Assembly (NCBI RefSeq): GCF_028716865.1 | Contig: NZ_JAQUOY010000027.1 | Coordinates: 1 to 32,293, forward strand | Reading direction: 5' to 3' | From: Candidatus Methylomirabilis sp. | Lineage (GTDB): Bacteria; Methylomirabilota; Methylomirabilia; Methylomirabilales; Methylomirabilaceae | Length of the DNA stretch: 32,293 nt | Shown here: positions 7,695 to 15,509 of the stretch, piece after piece | Layout of the letters: the number at the start of each line of letters is the position of its first letter | How positions within the stretch are numbered: position 1 is the stretch's first letter | Program-made: the position numbers and the translations under genes | The notes under the pieces: generated by a model | Databases searched by the model: none | Told to the model about the DNA's origin: nothing | Seen by the model: only the letters and a program-made list of their open reading frames with translations

Positions 7695-8040
7695 GGCCGA
7701 GTGCGGGCTGTTGCTGGTCAGCGATCGGGCTATGACCCGCCTGAACCGGCAGTATCGAGGGATAGCCAAAAGTACGGACGTCCTCTCATTTCCGATGCGC
7801 GAGGGTCCGCTTGCGTCGCTATCGCCGAATCTGCTCGGGGATGTGGTGATCTCAGCCGAAATGGCCGATCGACAGGCCACAGCGGCGGGTCGCTCGCTTC
7901 GAGACGAGTTGGTCGCGCTCCTGATCCATGGCATCCTACACCTCCTCGGCTACGACCATCAGACGCCATCAGAGGCGAAGAGGATGAAACGCCTCGAAAG
8001 GCAGTTCGGTCTCCCGTTCATCGAGACAGAAGGTGGATGA
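7594..8040 (+). CDS. ybeY: Endoribonuclease YbeY
   Basis: A 148-residue zinc metalloprotein, the conserved endoribonuclease of 16S rRNA 3' end maturation and ribosome quality control. The catalytic zinc site HGILHLLGYDH near residue 115 matches the family signature (H-x3-H-x5-H). The substrate loop STDVLSFPM and LGDVVIS are also present. ATG 7594 is preceded by AAGGGGGG and gives the usual short first strand (MALQVINRQ). An upstream ATG at 7564 would add ten residues without family support. It overlaps the tail of the preceding HD gene by 101 bases and the dgkA start by 4 bases (ATGA). The phoH-HD-ybeY-dgkA-era order is classical. Confidence 0.95.
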   Translation: MALQVINRQRKIRLDTRFLKKVGQTTLVTAGAHEAECGLLLVSDRAMTRLNRQYRGIAKSTDVLSFPMREGPLASLSPNLLGDVVISAEMADRQATAAGRSLRDELVALLIHGILHLLGYDHQTPSEAKRMKRLERQFGLPFIETEGG

Positions 8041-8534
8041 GCGTGGTGGACTCGCTGAAACCGTTTCGCTGTGCGCTCGACGGGATCGTGGATGCGATCT
8101 CAACACAACGCCACCTGCGCATTCATGGTGTTGTGGCCGGCCTTGTCGCGCTGCTCGGGGTGCTGCTGGGGTTGCCGTATACTGATCTCCTGCTGCTGCT
8201 CATGGCTATTGCGCTTGTGGTCATCACAGAGCTTCTCAATACTGCAGTGGAGTTGACCGTGGACCTCACATCACCCGTTTTTCACCCGATTGCCAGACGG
8301 GCAAAGGACATCGCCGCCGGCGCAGTTCTGATCGCTGCGTTGGCCTCGGCTGCTGTCGGCATCATTATCCTTGCGCCTCCCCTGTTTCGCGCCTTCGTCG
8401 CAAGTCCATTGTCCGCAAAGTCGGCTATGCTGGCGGTGATTGCCATCGGGCTGGGGGCAAGCATATTCACCGCGCTCTTGCCGCGCCGGTTCGGGCAGGA
8501 CCCTTCCAGCGAATCAGTTCCCAGGCGAAGATGA
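8037..8534 (+). CDS. dgkA: Diacylglycerol / undecaprenol kinase with C-terminal extension
   Basis: A small integral membrane kinase of 165 residues in the DgkA/UdpK family, which phosphorylates undecaprenol (mostly Gram-positive type) or diacylglycerol to recycle lipid carriers. The signature is complete: EGxxxA-type N terminus (FRCALDGIVDAI), first membrane helices at about 30-70, then ELLNTAVELTVDL followed by ARRAKDIAAGAV, which holds the catalytic and metal-binding glutamate and aspartate residues. Usual members have about 120 residues; here a fourth hydrophobic segment (about 130-152) and a basic tail are added. The start is fixed by the ATGA overlap with ybeY. Position between ybeY and era is typical. 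Confidence 0.92.
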   Translation: MSVVDSLKPFRCALDGIVDAISTQRHLRIHGVVAGLVALLGVLLGLPYTDLLLLLMAIALVVITELLNTAVELTVDLTSPVFHPIARRAKDIAAGAVLIAALASAAVGIIILAPPLFRAFVASPLSAKSAMLAVIAIGLGASIFTALLPRRFGQDPSSESVPRRR

Positions 8535-8570
8535 CCATCGGTTCGAGGCCGCACATCACAGGATTGGGGT

Positions 8571-9467
8571 ATGAACAGTTATAAATCCGGCTTTGTTGCG
8601 ATTATTGGACGCCCCAACGTGGGCAAATCGACCCTCATGAACCGCCTGCTCGGACAGAAGGTTTCAATCGTGTCTCCCAGGCCGCAGACGACCAGGGCAA
8701 AAATTCTGGGGATCAAGAGCCTGCCTGGGGCGCAATTGATCTTTCTGGATACGCCAGGGATCGACAAGTCGGGTGGCTATTTCCACCGGCTGATGGTGAA
8801 GACGGCTACGAACAGCCTGGAGGGGACAGATCTGGTCCTCTGGATGGTAGAAGCCCCTAATCCACTCTCTCAGGACGACAAGCTGATTCTGGAGGCCCTG
8901 AGGAGCGTCAAGTCCCCGATCCTTCTCGCCATTAATAAGGTCGATCTCGTTGAGAAAGAAAGGTTGCTGCCCACGATTGATCGCTTCCGGGCACTGCTGC
9001 CATTTGCCGAGATTGTTCCCATCTCCGCCACGAAAGGCGACAACGTTGCGCTCCTTGAGTCGCTGCTGGTCCAATACCTCCCGGAGGGACAGCCTTTGTA
9101 TCCTCTTGATCAGTTGACTGACCAGCCCGAGCGGTTCATTATCGCCGAGCTGATTCGCGAGAAGGTCTTTCGTTTGGTCTACCAGGAGATACCGTATGCG
9201 GTTGCCGTTCTGGTGGAGCAGGTGAGGGAGCGGGAAGGGCGGGCGCTCACCGACGTCGAGGCAACTATTTATGTCGAGAAAGATTCGCAAAAAGCGATCA
9301 TTATCGGGCGCGGGGGGGCCATGCTGAAGAAAATCGGGGAGTTAGCCAGACCGGAGATTGAGATGCTGCTCGGCACCCAGGTATTCTTGAAACTGTGGGT
9401 CAAGGTTCGCAGCGACTGGCAGAAGGATGATGAGGTACTCAAGCGGCTTGGCTATTTGCAACCATAA
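8571..9467 (+). CDS. era: GTPase Era
   Basis: A 298-residue GTPase essential for 30S subunit assembly; it binds the 3' end of 16S rRNA. G1 is GRPNVGKST (13-21), switch I carries TTRAKILGI, G3 is FLDTPGID (about 62-69), G4 is NKVD (about 124) and G5 is SATKG. The C-terminal KH domain contains IIIGRGGAMLKKIGELAR, the GxxG RNA-binding loop. An AGGATTGGGG-type purine tract precedes the ATG. The length is normal. Clustering with ybeY and phoH matches their shared role in 16S rRNA maturation. Confidence 0.97.
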   Translation: MNSYKSGFVAIIGRPNVGKSTLMNRLLGQKVSIVSPRPQTTRAKILGIKSLPGAQLIFLDTPGIDKSGGYFHRLMVKTATNSLEGTDLVLWMVEAPNPLSQDDKLILEALRSVKSPILLAINKVDLVEKERLLPTIDRFRALLPFAEIVPISATKGDNVALLESLLVQYLPEGQPLYPLDQLTDQPERFIIAELIREKVFRLVYQEIPYAVAVLVEQVREREGRALTDVEATIYVEKDSQKAIIIGRGGAMLKKIGELARPEIEMLLGTQVFLKLWVKVRSDWQKDDEVLKRLGYLQP

Positions 9468-9493
9468 AAACATTGCGGGTTTCGAGATCCGAG

Positions 9494-9514
9494 CCCCTAG
9501 CCCCTAACCCCTAG
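9494..9514 (+). repeat. Period-7 array (3 units CCCCTAR) between era and recO
   Basis: CCCCTAG, CCCCTAA and CCCCTAG in perfect 7-base register, ending 8 bases before the recO ATG. The recO start has no Shine-Dalgarno sequence; the array takes up its initiation region. A two-unit relative (CCGCTAA, CCCCTAC) lies at 622-635. Confidence 0.8.
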
Positions 9515-9522
9515 TTCGAAAA

Positions 9523-10272
9523 ATGCCTTTACACACAACCGAAGCGATTGTGATCGGCGGACATAATCTTGGCGAGGCAGATCGGATTATTCCGTTCTTT
9601 ACGAGGAAATTAGGGAAGGTCCGGGCGGTTGCCCGTGGGGCAAGGCGGGTTCGCAGCCGATATGGCGGGACCCTTGAGCTGTTCACGCTTGGGCAGCTTG
9701 TCTTCTTCGAGTCGCCCAACCGGACCCTCCACAAGATCAACGAGTTCTCTGTTATCGAGCCGTTCGCCGAGCTCAAGGCAGATCTTGGGAGGCTGAGCCG
9801 GGGAGCCTACCTCGTGGAATTGGCGGGTGCATCTATCGAGGAGGGGGAGTCAAGCGAGGAGATCTTTCTTTTGCTTCGGGATGCCTTAACGCTGCTTGCC
9901 TTGCATGATGACTCGCGACTCCTTAGATCGTTTGAGATCCGCCTCCTCAGAATTGTCGGATACCTTTTGGAGCTCTATCACTGCCTGGTCTGTCGGTCCG
10001 TACTGGAGTCCATCGCTGAACCCGCCATCAGCCCGACCCGTGGTGGGCTTGTCTGTTCCAGATGCCTCTCACGAGCGCCAGATAATTTACCTATCTCTCT
10101 GGAATCATTGGGATTCCTGCGCTCAGTTCTGCACGGCAGACTGGAGCAGTCGCTTGCTTCGCCTCTTTCCCATCCTCATCTTACCAGCCTTCAAGAGGTT
10201 TTGCGGGTGTGCATTGCGCACTTCTTCGGTAAAAGACTTCGGTCTGTTGCCTTCCTAAGCCTCGTCGAATAG
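9523..10272 (+). CDS. recO: DNA repair protein RecO
   Basis: A 249-residue protein of the RecFOR pathway that loads RecA onto SSB-coated single-stranded DNA. The N-terminal OB fold (about 1-80) starts with the family-typical TEAIVIGGHNLGEADRI and contains VARGARRVRSRYGG. The all-helical middle follows, and a zinc finger is formed by CLVC (about 149-152) and CSRC (about 179-182). The length is normal. No ribosome site is visible: a heptamer array precedes the ATG. It is the last gene of the phoH-to-recO run; the next gene starts 22 bases later with its own strong site. Confidence 0.93.
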   Translation: MPLHTTEAIVIGGHNLGEADRIIPFFTRKLGKVRAVARGARRVRSRYGGTLELFTLGQLVFFESPNRTLHKINEFSVIEPFAELKADLGRLSRGAYLVELAGASIEEGESSEEIFLLLRDALTLLALHDDSRLLRSFEIRLLRIVGYLLELYHCLVCRSVLESIAEPAISPTRGGLVCSRCLSRAPDNLPISLESLGFLRSVLHGRLEQSLASPLSHPHLTSLQEVLRVCIAHFFGKRLRSVAFLSLVE

Positions 10273-10294
10273 AGCGTTAGTGGAGGAGGCGTGT

Positions 10295-11293
10295 ATGCGG
10301 GCGTTGCGTTTGAATAGTACGCGCCCGATCGAAGATCACCCGCTCACGCTGGTCGAGCTGTCGCCGCCGATCCCTGGCCCAGGTGAACTTCGCCTGCGGG
10401 TCCAGGTCTGCGGGCTCTGCCGGACCGACCTGCACATCATCGAAGGCGATCTCTTGCTTCCCACGCTCCCCATCGTGCCCGGCCACCAGATCATCGGCAT
10501 CGTCGATCAGGTGGGAGCGGGCGTAACGCGCTTTCAGGCAGGCGATCGGCTGGGCGTTCCCTGGCTGTACTCCACCTGTGGCCGATGCGCCTTCTGCCGG
10601 CGGGATCAGGAAAACCTCTGCGACGCAGCCCGTTTTACCGGCTACCACGTGAATGGGGGGTATGCGGAGTTCGTGGTTGTGCGGGATGAATTTGCGTACC
10701 CGCTCCCGACCGGCATCTCGACGGCCCACGCGGCCCCCTTGCTCTGCGCAGGGGTCATCGGCTTGCGCGCCCTTCGACTGAGCGAGGTCAGGCCCGGCGA
10801 ACGTCTGGGGCTGTATGGGTTCGGCGGCTCGGCGCACATTGCCATCCAGGTGGCGGTCCACTGGGGATGCGAGGTCCTTGTCTTTACCCGGAGCGAGGCA
10901 CACCGCGCCATGGCCAGGCAGCTCGGCGCCCACTGGGCGGGTCAGGCGGAGGCCGACCCGCCTGGACTGCTCGATAGCGCGGTCATCTTTGCGCCTGCCG
11001 GACGGCTGGTGCTGCAGGCGCTTCGGGTCCTCAGGAAGGGCGGCACGATCTCACTTGCCGGCATCACCATGAGTCCGATCCCGGAGCTTGACTATGCCCT
11101 ACTCTACCAGGAGCGGACCGTTCGGAGCGTGGCCAACAGTACCCGTCAAGATGTGCGTGACCTCCTGCGCTTGGCAGTCGAGATCCCGATTCGAACCGAG
11201 GTCCACACCTTTCCCCTGGATGAGGCTAATCACGCTCTCCAGCTCCTTAAGCAAAGCCGGTTCAGCGGCGCCGGAGTCCTGACTATCTCCTAG
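10295..11293 (+). CDS. Zinc-dependent alcohol dehydrogenase, MDR family
   Basis: A 332-residue medium-chain dehydrogenase. GGAGGAGG at 10282-10289 lies 5 bases before ATG 10295 and decides the start over an upstream GTG at 10280 within that same site. The catalytic zinc site is C39 (CGLCRTD) and H64 (PGHQ), with a third ligand probably in APLLCAG; the structural zinc site has four cysteines, C95, C98, C101 and C109. The usual glutamate after H64 is glutamine. The nucleotide fold carries LYGFGGSAHIAIQ, a GxGxxA-type Rossmann loop. The protein most resembles the short subfamily of zinc-binding alcohol dehydrogenases; substrate and NAD/NADP preference cannot be read. It follows recO by 22 bases and may share its transcript. 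Confidence 0.88.
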   Translation: MRALRLNSTRPIEDHPLTLVELSPPIPGPGELRLRVQVCGLCRTDLHIIEGDLLLPTLPIVPGHQIIGIVDQVGAGVTRFQAGDRLGVPWLYSTCGRCAFCRRDQENLCDAARFTGYHVNGGYAEFVVVRDEFAYPLPTGISTAHAAPLLCAGVIGLRALRLSEVRPGERLGLYGFGGSAHIAIQVAVHWGCEVLVFTRSEAHRAMARQLGAHWAGQAEADPPGLLDSAVIFAPAGRLVLQALRVLRKGGTISLAGITMSPIPELDYALLYQERTVRSVANSTRQDVRDLLRLAVEIPIRTEVHTFPLDEANHALQLLKQSRFSGAGVLTIS

Positions 11294-11317
11294 TGTCTTC
11301 GAGTGCTTTATTTTTCG

Positions 11318-11346
11318 TTGACAGCCCTGGGAGTGTGATGTAAAGT
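11318..11346 (+). promoter_or_regulatory. sigma-70 promoter of the radical SAM gene
   Basis: TTGACA (11318-11323, 6 of 6) and TAAAGT (11341-11346, 4 of 6) with a 17-base spacer. Transcription would begin near 11353, so the palindrome at 11380-11395 would lie in the 5' leader. Confidence 0.7.
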
Positions 11347-11379
11347 AACTACTCGCGTCGCCTCGTAACGTAATCTTCA

Positions 11380-11395
11380 CGTTCTCGGGAGAACG
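11380..11395. promoter_or_regulatory. Perfect palindrome in the leader of the radical SAM gene
   Basis: CGTTCTC-GG-GAGAACG: two perfect 7-base arms around GG, between the predicted transcription start and the ribosome site of the gene at 11415. It could be a repressor operator or an RNA hairpin. The binding protein is not evident. Confidence 0.55.
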
Positions 11396-11414
11396 GTGCC
11401 GGAGAAGGCGAGGA

Positions 11415-13748
11415 ATGGGGACGACAACCGCTAGTCAAAGTAGATCGCTATCCGCCAAGGATCACATGCACGAGTGCGCTGAATCACAGCAGTCTCTCCT
11501 TCTCCCTCAAGCCAACCAGCATAAGACCCTTCGAATCGTCCTGATCAAACCCTCACAATACGATGATGATGGGTACGTCATCCGCTTTTGGAAAGCCGTA
11601 CTGCCCAGCAATACCCTGAGTGTCCTCCAGGGCTTGACCGAAGACATCAAGAGGCGCCGTGTCCTCGGCGACATTACTATCCAGGTCGATACCTTTGATG
11701 AGGTAGCGGAAAAGGTCCCAGTGGCGCAGATCGTGAAATGGAGCCGCCATCCTTTCACGAAGCTGGTGGTATGTCTCGTCGGAGTCCAGACCCCCCAGTT
11801 CCCCAGGGCGCTCGAAATGGGGAAGCAGTTCCGAAAGTATGGGATTGACGTCATGATGGGGGGATTCCATACCAGCGGAACCATCAATATGCTTGGCGAT
11901 CAGGGGCCGGACATCCAGGAGCTCTATCGAGAATCGATCGCAGTAGTCTCCGGCGAGGTTGAAGGACATTGGGAAGGGATGCTGGCCGATCTCCTCAACG
12001 GACAACTGAAACCCCTCTACTCCTTTGCACAGGACCTCAAAGAGCTTGTGGACATCGACAATGCCCCCTTGCCCATCATCAGCCGCAAAACGATGAAGCA
12101 CTTTGCCAGGCCCAACTTTGGAACGGTTGAAACCTCTCGAGGCTGCCCATTTTCGTGTAGCTTTTGTACGATCATCAACGTACAGGGTCGGATGATGCGG
12201 GAGCGTTCTCCAGAGGTAATCGCGGAGCTCATTCGAAGAAATTACACTGAACATCGGATCGACTTTTACTTTTTCACTGACGATAACTTTGCCCGGAAGA
12301 AGTGGTGGCGCGAAACCTTTGAAGCAATCATCCGCCTGCGCGAGGAGGGGATCAAGATCTCCTTTATGATGCAGGTGGACTTGGCCCGCAAGCCGCAAGA
12401 CTTCGTGCGTCTCGCAGCCGAGGCCGGCTGTACCCAGGTATTCGTCGGCATGGAGAGCGTCAACCCTGACAACATCAAAGCCCAAGGCAAGGGACAGAAC
12501 AAGGTTGAGGAGTATAAGGCCATTATTGGCGAGTGGCACAACGTCGGCGTTGCTGTCCACGTGGCCTACATTATCGGTATGCCCTTTGATACGAAGGCGC
12601 AGGTGGCCCTCGACATGCAGTATCTTATGGATGAGATCCAGCCGGATCAGGCCTCCTTCTTTATGCTGACTCCGCTGCCTGGTTCCCAGGACCACAAAGA
12701 AATGCAGGAACACGGCGAGTGGATGGACCCCGATCTCAATAAGCGAGATTCTTTTCACGCCACAACCGCACACCCCAATATGACCACCGAGGAGTGGACC
12801 GCCGCGTATCAGGAGGCTTGGCGGGCGTTTTACAGTAAAGAGAATATGGCGAAGATCCTGTCACGATGGCAGCACGCCCCGAGGACATATTGGAATCTCC
12901 TGAATGTCTACCTGTGGTACAAGAACGCGGCCCTGATCGAAAAGCAACATCCGATGGTGGCCGGCTTTTTCCGCTTGAAGGACCGGCTGACGCGGAGACC
13001 AGGATGTTCGGTTGATCCGCTGCCGGTCCATCTTTGGAAGCGTACGAAAGAGGTGTACCGTCTGTTCGTGGCATGGGCTCGATTCCTGAAGGAGATGGAA
13101 GAGGTCTGGCTTCAGTCCCGCCCTCGAACTGAAAGAGAAAGGCGAGTACTCGATGAGGTGCAGCGGATACAAGGAGAGATCTGGCAGACCTTAAAGGTTG
13201 CGGAGTGGCAAAAGGCATATAATGATGCCAAGGCGGCGCTACCCTCCAAGGCCCGGAGCCTGCTCGATCCCTTTGAGGAACTCTCCTCCAAGATGTTGCT
13301 CAGCCGCCGGGACCTGAATGTGTTCCTGAAGAAGTGGGGAAGCCTTCAGGCCAAGATCCAGACACTGCATCGCGGTTGGGCATGGGGAGACGGACCTGCC
13401 AAGAAATGGCTTGAGCAGCTCTATGCGCTCCATCGAGATGCTCGGCAGGGCATGAAGGTTCGTGAATGGCAAGAGGTCTACTCCGGCCTCAGGGGAAGGC
13501 TCCCGTCACGACTGGATCTGCTCTATGCCAGGTTTGATGCCTTGAGCAACCGGATTGTCTGTTCCCGCCAGGATCTCAGCATGTTCTGGATCAGAACACG
13601 GGAGCACCTGAGCAGGATGCGATTCTGGCAGATACGGCCCTTCAGGCTCGCGGCTACCTTTTTTAAGGAGTTTCTGCTGACAACGGCCTTCGCTCGAAGC
13701 CTCTTAGCATCGACTCGCTCGAAACAGCCGAGGGTACTGCAGCATTGA
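11415..13748 (+). CDS. B12-type radical SAM protein with duplicated C-terminal helical module
   Basis: A 777-residue protein. Residues about 40-210 resemble the N-terminal cobalamin-binding-like domain of B12 radical SAM enzymes (VLIKPSQY start, MMGGFHTSG turn), although the DxHxxG cobalamin motif is absent. The radical SAM core spans about 235-450, with CxxxCxxC at C244, C248 and C251 (RGCPFSCSFC) for the 4Fe-4S cluster, then FFTDDNFAR and VFVGMES. A long helical tail contains two copies of one module (about 594-640 and 681-727; 18 identities in 46 aligned positions, e.g. KVxEWQxxY, LPS and SRxDL), and a hydrophobic stretch lies near the end. The substrate is unknown; such proteins often perform methylations or rearrangements in lipid or natural-product pathways. 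It has its own promoter and an AAGGCGAGGA site. A single-gene transcript is likely. Confidence 0.85.
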   Translation: MGTTTASQSRSLSAKDHMHECAESQQSLLLPQANQHKTLRIVLIKPSQYDDDGYVIRFWKAVLPSNTLSVLQGLTEDIKRRRVLGDITIQVDTFDEVAEKVPVAQIVKWSRHPFTKLVVCLVGVQTPQFPRALEMGKQFRKYGIDVMMGGFHTSGTINMLGDQGPDIQELYRESIAVVSGEVEGHWEGMLADLLNGQLKPLYSFAQDLKELVDIDNAPLPIISRKTMKHFARPNFGTVETSRGCPFSCSFCTIINVQGRMMRERSPEVIAELIRRNYTEHRIDFYFFTDDNFARKKWWRETFEAIIRLREEGIKISFMMQVDLARKPQDFVRLAAEAGCTQVFVGMESVNPDNIKAQGKGQNKVEEYKAIIGEWHNVGVAVHVAYIIGMPFDTKAQVALDMQYLMDEIQPDQASFFMLTPLPGSQDHKEMQEHGEWMDPDLNKRDSFHATTAHPNMTTEEWTAAYQEAWRAFYSKENMAKILSRWQHAPRTYWNLLNVYLWYKNAALIEKQHPMVAGFFRLKDRLTRRPGCSVDPLPVHLWKRTKEVYRLFVAWARFLKEMEEVWLQSRPRTERERRVLDEVQRIQGEIWQTLKVAEWQKAYNDAKAALPSKARSLLDPFEELSSKMLLSRRDLNVFLKKWGSLQAKIQTLHRGWAWGDGPAKKWLEQLYALHRDARQGMKVREWQEVYSGLRGRLPSRLDLLYARFDALSNRIVCSRQDLSMFWIRTREHLSRMRFWQIRPFRLAATFFKEFLLTTAFARSLLASTRSKQPRVLQH

Positions 13749-13793
13749 CACAATGTACGGCGGCCGTTTTGAAGTGTTGTGGCCCCGTTTTGG

Positions 13794-13831
13794 CGTAATT
13801 GCGCGTAATCATTTTGATAATGCGTAACGCA
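13794..13831 (+). promoter_or_regulatory. Repeats and palindrome in the cold-shock gene upstream region
   Basis: GCGTAAY occurs three times within 36 bases (13794-13800, 13803-13809 and 13823-13829). The last copy lies in an 11-base palindrome TGCGT-A-ACGCA (13821-13831), and GATAAT at 13816-13821 could be a -10 box without a convincing -35. The 186-base gap 13749-13934 otherwise holds no recognisable feature and probably contributes a long 5' leader, as is usual for cold-shock genes. Confidence 0.4.
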
Positions 13832-13934
13832 CATAGTTTTGTATGTCGCCGAATTTGGGGATAAGCTCTGGTGCACTTGGGCCACAGTCGTGCCTGAGTA
13901 TTGGCGATTCGGAGAGAGTTTTGTAAAAGGAGGG

Positions 13935-14147
13935 ATGAAGGAAGTGCGATTGACCGGCAAGGTAAAGTGGTTCAATGACAGCAAGGGGTACGGCTTTATT
14001 GAGCGACCGGATGGCGATGATGTCTTTGTGCATTATTCCGCCATCCAGGGCTCCGGCTTCAAGACGCTGGCCGAGGGTCAGGAGGTTGAGTTTGAGGTCG
14101 TCGATGGTCCAAAGGGGAAACAGGCCGCGAACGTCATCAGGCTTTAA
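13935..14147 (+). CDS. csp: Cold-shock protein, CspA family
   Basis: A small single-domain OB-fold RNA/DNA chaperone. RNP1 reads KGYGFI and RNP2 VFVHYS, and the hallmark [11 protein letters not shown] opens the fold. From ATG 13935 the product has 70 residues. AAGGAGG (13927-13933) is only one base before this ATG, so GTG 13944, which would give a 67-residue protein beginning [11 protein letters not shown], fits ribosome spacing (10 bases) and family length better; either is possible. The protein melts RNA secondary structure and acts as a transcription antiterminator in the cold or in stationary phase. A strong terminator follows 22 bases after the stop. Confidence 0.95.
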   Translation: MKEVRLTGKVKWFNDSKGYGFIERPDGDDVFVHYSAIQGSGFKTLAEGQEVEFEVVDGPKGKQAANVIRL

Positions 14148-14168
14148 CGCTGCTCCTCCGTCACGAAC

Positions 14169-14206
14169 AAAAAGCCCCCGCGAATTCCATCCTCGTGGGG
14201 GCTTTT
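14169..14206. terminator. Bidirectional rho-independent terminator between csp and the Tim44 gene
   Basis: A 13-base stem, AAAAGCCCCCGCG (14170-14182) with CGTGGGGGCTTTT (14194-14206; one G-U pair), around an 11-base loop. A run of T follows on the + strand and another on the - strand, so it ends both the csp transcript and the convergent Tim44-domain gene. Confidence 0.92.
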
Positions 14207-14239
14207 ATGTTTTCTGCTGATCGGCTGAAAACTGAACGC

Positions 14240-15211
14240 TCAGTTGTCTGCCTGGTTGATGGCTGTGAGGAGCCAAGGGTTTGGCCCGACCGGGCGCGTG
14301 ACGGTCCAGTACTCCTCAAACTTTACAGGGTCGGTGCGGCTACCGTCTACAACCTGGGAAGTCCCTTCGTCCACAGTATAATCGAGAAGATTCGCCAGGA
14401 ACCGCACCGTTACATAGTCTTGCCCGCGCTCCTGCCACGCTTCCGTGAGTTCTACGGAGCGGACCGCGATGTTTTCCAGGCGGTTGATCTTCCGCTCGTT
14501 CCTGAGCCGCATCACATCTGCGCCAAGCTGAGCGTACATCTCAGGCGTGAGGATCGTGCGAATCGGTTCAAGATCACGATTCCCCCAAGCCGCCTGAACC
14601 TTGAAGAAGAGATCGGTGCATGCCTCTCGGAAGCGTCCCTCCTCAAAGCCAGGGTCCATCTGGCGGATATGCGCTATTCCCTGGTCCAGATTGCCTTCTT
14701 GGACCATTGTGGCCTGCGAAGCCGTCCCCTGGTACCGTTCCGGCTCACGTTCGCCAAACCCCGTACGCTGATACGGCCCCTCGGTTGGCACCGGCTGCGA
14801 CCGTTGCTTAACCACCCAATAGATCGCCAAGCCGATCCCACCCAGGATAACCAGGTCCATCAACCCGAATCCCCCACCCATGCCGCCAAAGCCGGCGAAA
14901 CCCAGACTCCGGAACAACATTCCGCCGAGAAATCCGCCAAGCAGGCCTCCTGCCATGCTCCGCATGAACCCACCGCCTCCGAACGGAGTGGGTGCCGGGG
15001 CCGCGAGCGGAGACTGTGGCTCGGGCCGTGGCTGAGTGGGAGCTGTTGGTCTATAATAGTTGCGGCTTGGGCTGGAGTAGCTGCGGAAGCCGCGGCTCCC
15101 AAAGCTGCCGCCGCCGCCTGCTCGTGCCCAGACCTCGATCTCTGTGGCCAGTAGTGCGAAGACTACCGCAAGGATAGTGAACCCTACGCACTGTCCGTAC
15201 TTCCGTGTCAT
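14240..15211 (-). CDS. Tim44-like domain membrane protein
   Basis: A 323-residue protein with an AGGAGGAG ribosome site. An N-terminal hydrophobic segment or signal (about 10-28) is followed by a Gly/Ser/Pro-rich stretch (30-80), glycine-rich hydrophobic segments (about 84-105 and 115-135) ending in YWVVKQR, and a C-terminal Tim44/MBA1-like domain (about 180-320; e.g. FEEGRFREACTDLFFKVQAAW). Bacterial Tim44-like proteins are membrane-anchored and poorly understood; relation to the mitochondrial import protein suggests binding of membranes or translocating proteins. It lies downstream of the sigma/anti-sigma/Spy-like genes on the same strand but has its own promoter, and it ends at a bidirectional terminator. 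Confidence 0.8.
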   Translation of the reverse strand: MTRKYGQCVGFTILAVVFALLATEIEVWARAGGGGSFGSRGFRSYSSPSRNYYRPTAPTQPRPEPQSPLAAPAPTPFGGGGFMRSMAGGLLGGFLGGMLFRSLGFAGFGGMGGGFGLMDLVILGGIGLAIYWVVKQRSQPVPTEGPYQRTGFGEREPERYQGTASQATMVQEGNLDQGIAHIRQMDPGFEEGRFREACTDLFFKVQAAWGNRDLEPIRTILTPEMYAQLGADVMRLRNERKINRLENIAVRSVELTEAWQERGQDYVTVRFLANLLDYTVDEGTSQVVDGSRTDPVKFEEYWTVTRPVGPNPWLLTAINQADN

Positions 15212-15261
15212 GTATCTCCTCCTGTTGCTAAATCTACCGCGAGCACAAAATCTTCAGACTC

Positions 15262-15290
15262 ATTATCAGCGATCTTTTTCGATGGTGCAA
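15262..15290 (-). promoter_or_regulatory. sigma-70 promoter of the Tim44-domain gene
   Basis: Read on the - strand: TTGCAC (15290-15285) as -35 and GATAAT (15267-15262, 5 of 6) as -10, with a 17-base spacer. The start near 15255 leaves a leader of about 45 bases. Confidence 0.5.
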
Positions 15291-15509
15291 GTAAAAAGCG
15301 GTTTTATCGTCGCTGACAGCGCAGATCAAGAATGAGCCGATAGATGTACCATCCTTCCGGCAGATACACCTGCAGGAAGTTCGATCGCTATGTGGCGGAA
15401 GAGACAAAGGATCTCCAGGCGAACCTCCCCTTTACGGCCACGGGCTTCCGCCAGTGGGAGGCATTCCGTGTAAGGGAGAAAGAGATCAGGGGATTGGTTG
15501 ATCCAAGGA
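15291..15509. other. Gap without a supported gene
   Basis: Upstream of the Tim44 promoter and downstream of the Spy-like gene stop. On the - strand one frame is open through most of the gap except for a single TAG (near 15387), but it lacks a start codon, a ribosome site and a recognised family. No terminator hairpin was found. Confidence 0.4.

Noticed and set aside
13745-13773. TTGACA at the radical SAM stop codon as a csp promoter
   Set aside because: The hexamer at 17 bases distance (TTTGAA) is a poor -10 box, and the position overlaps the end of the coding sequence.
15322-15509. Minus-strand frame open through most of the gap upstream of the Tim44 gene, interrupted by one TAG
   Set aside because: No start codon, ribosome site or family similarity; an open frame of this length is not unusual in this base composition. 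Not called as a pseudogene.
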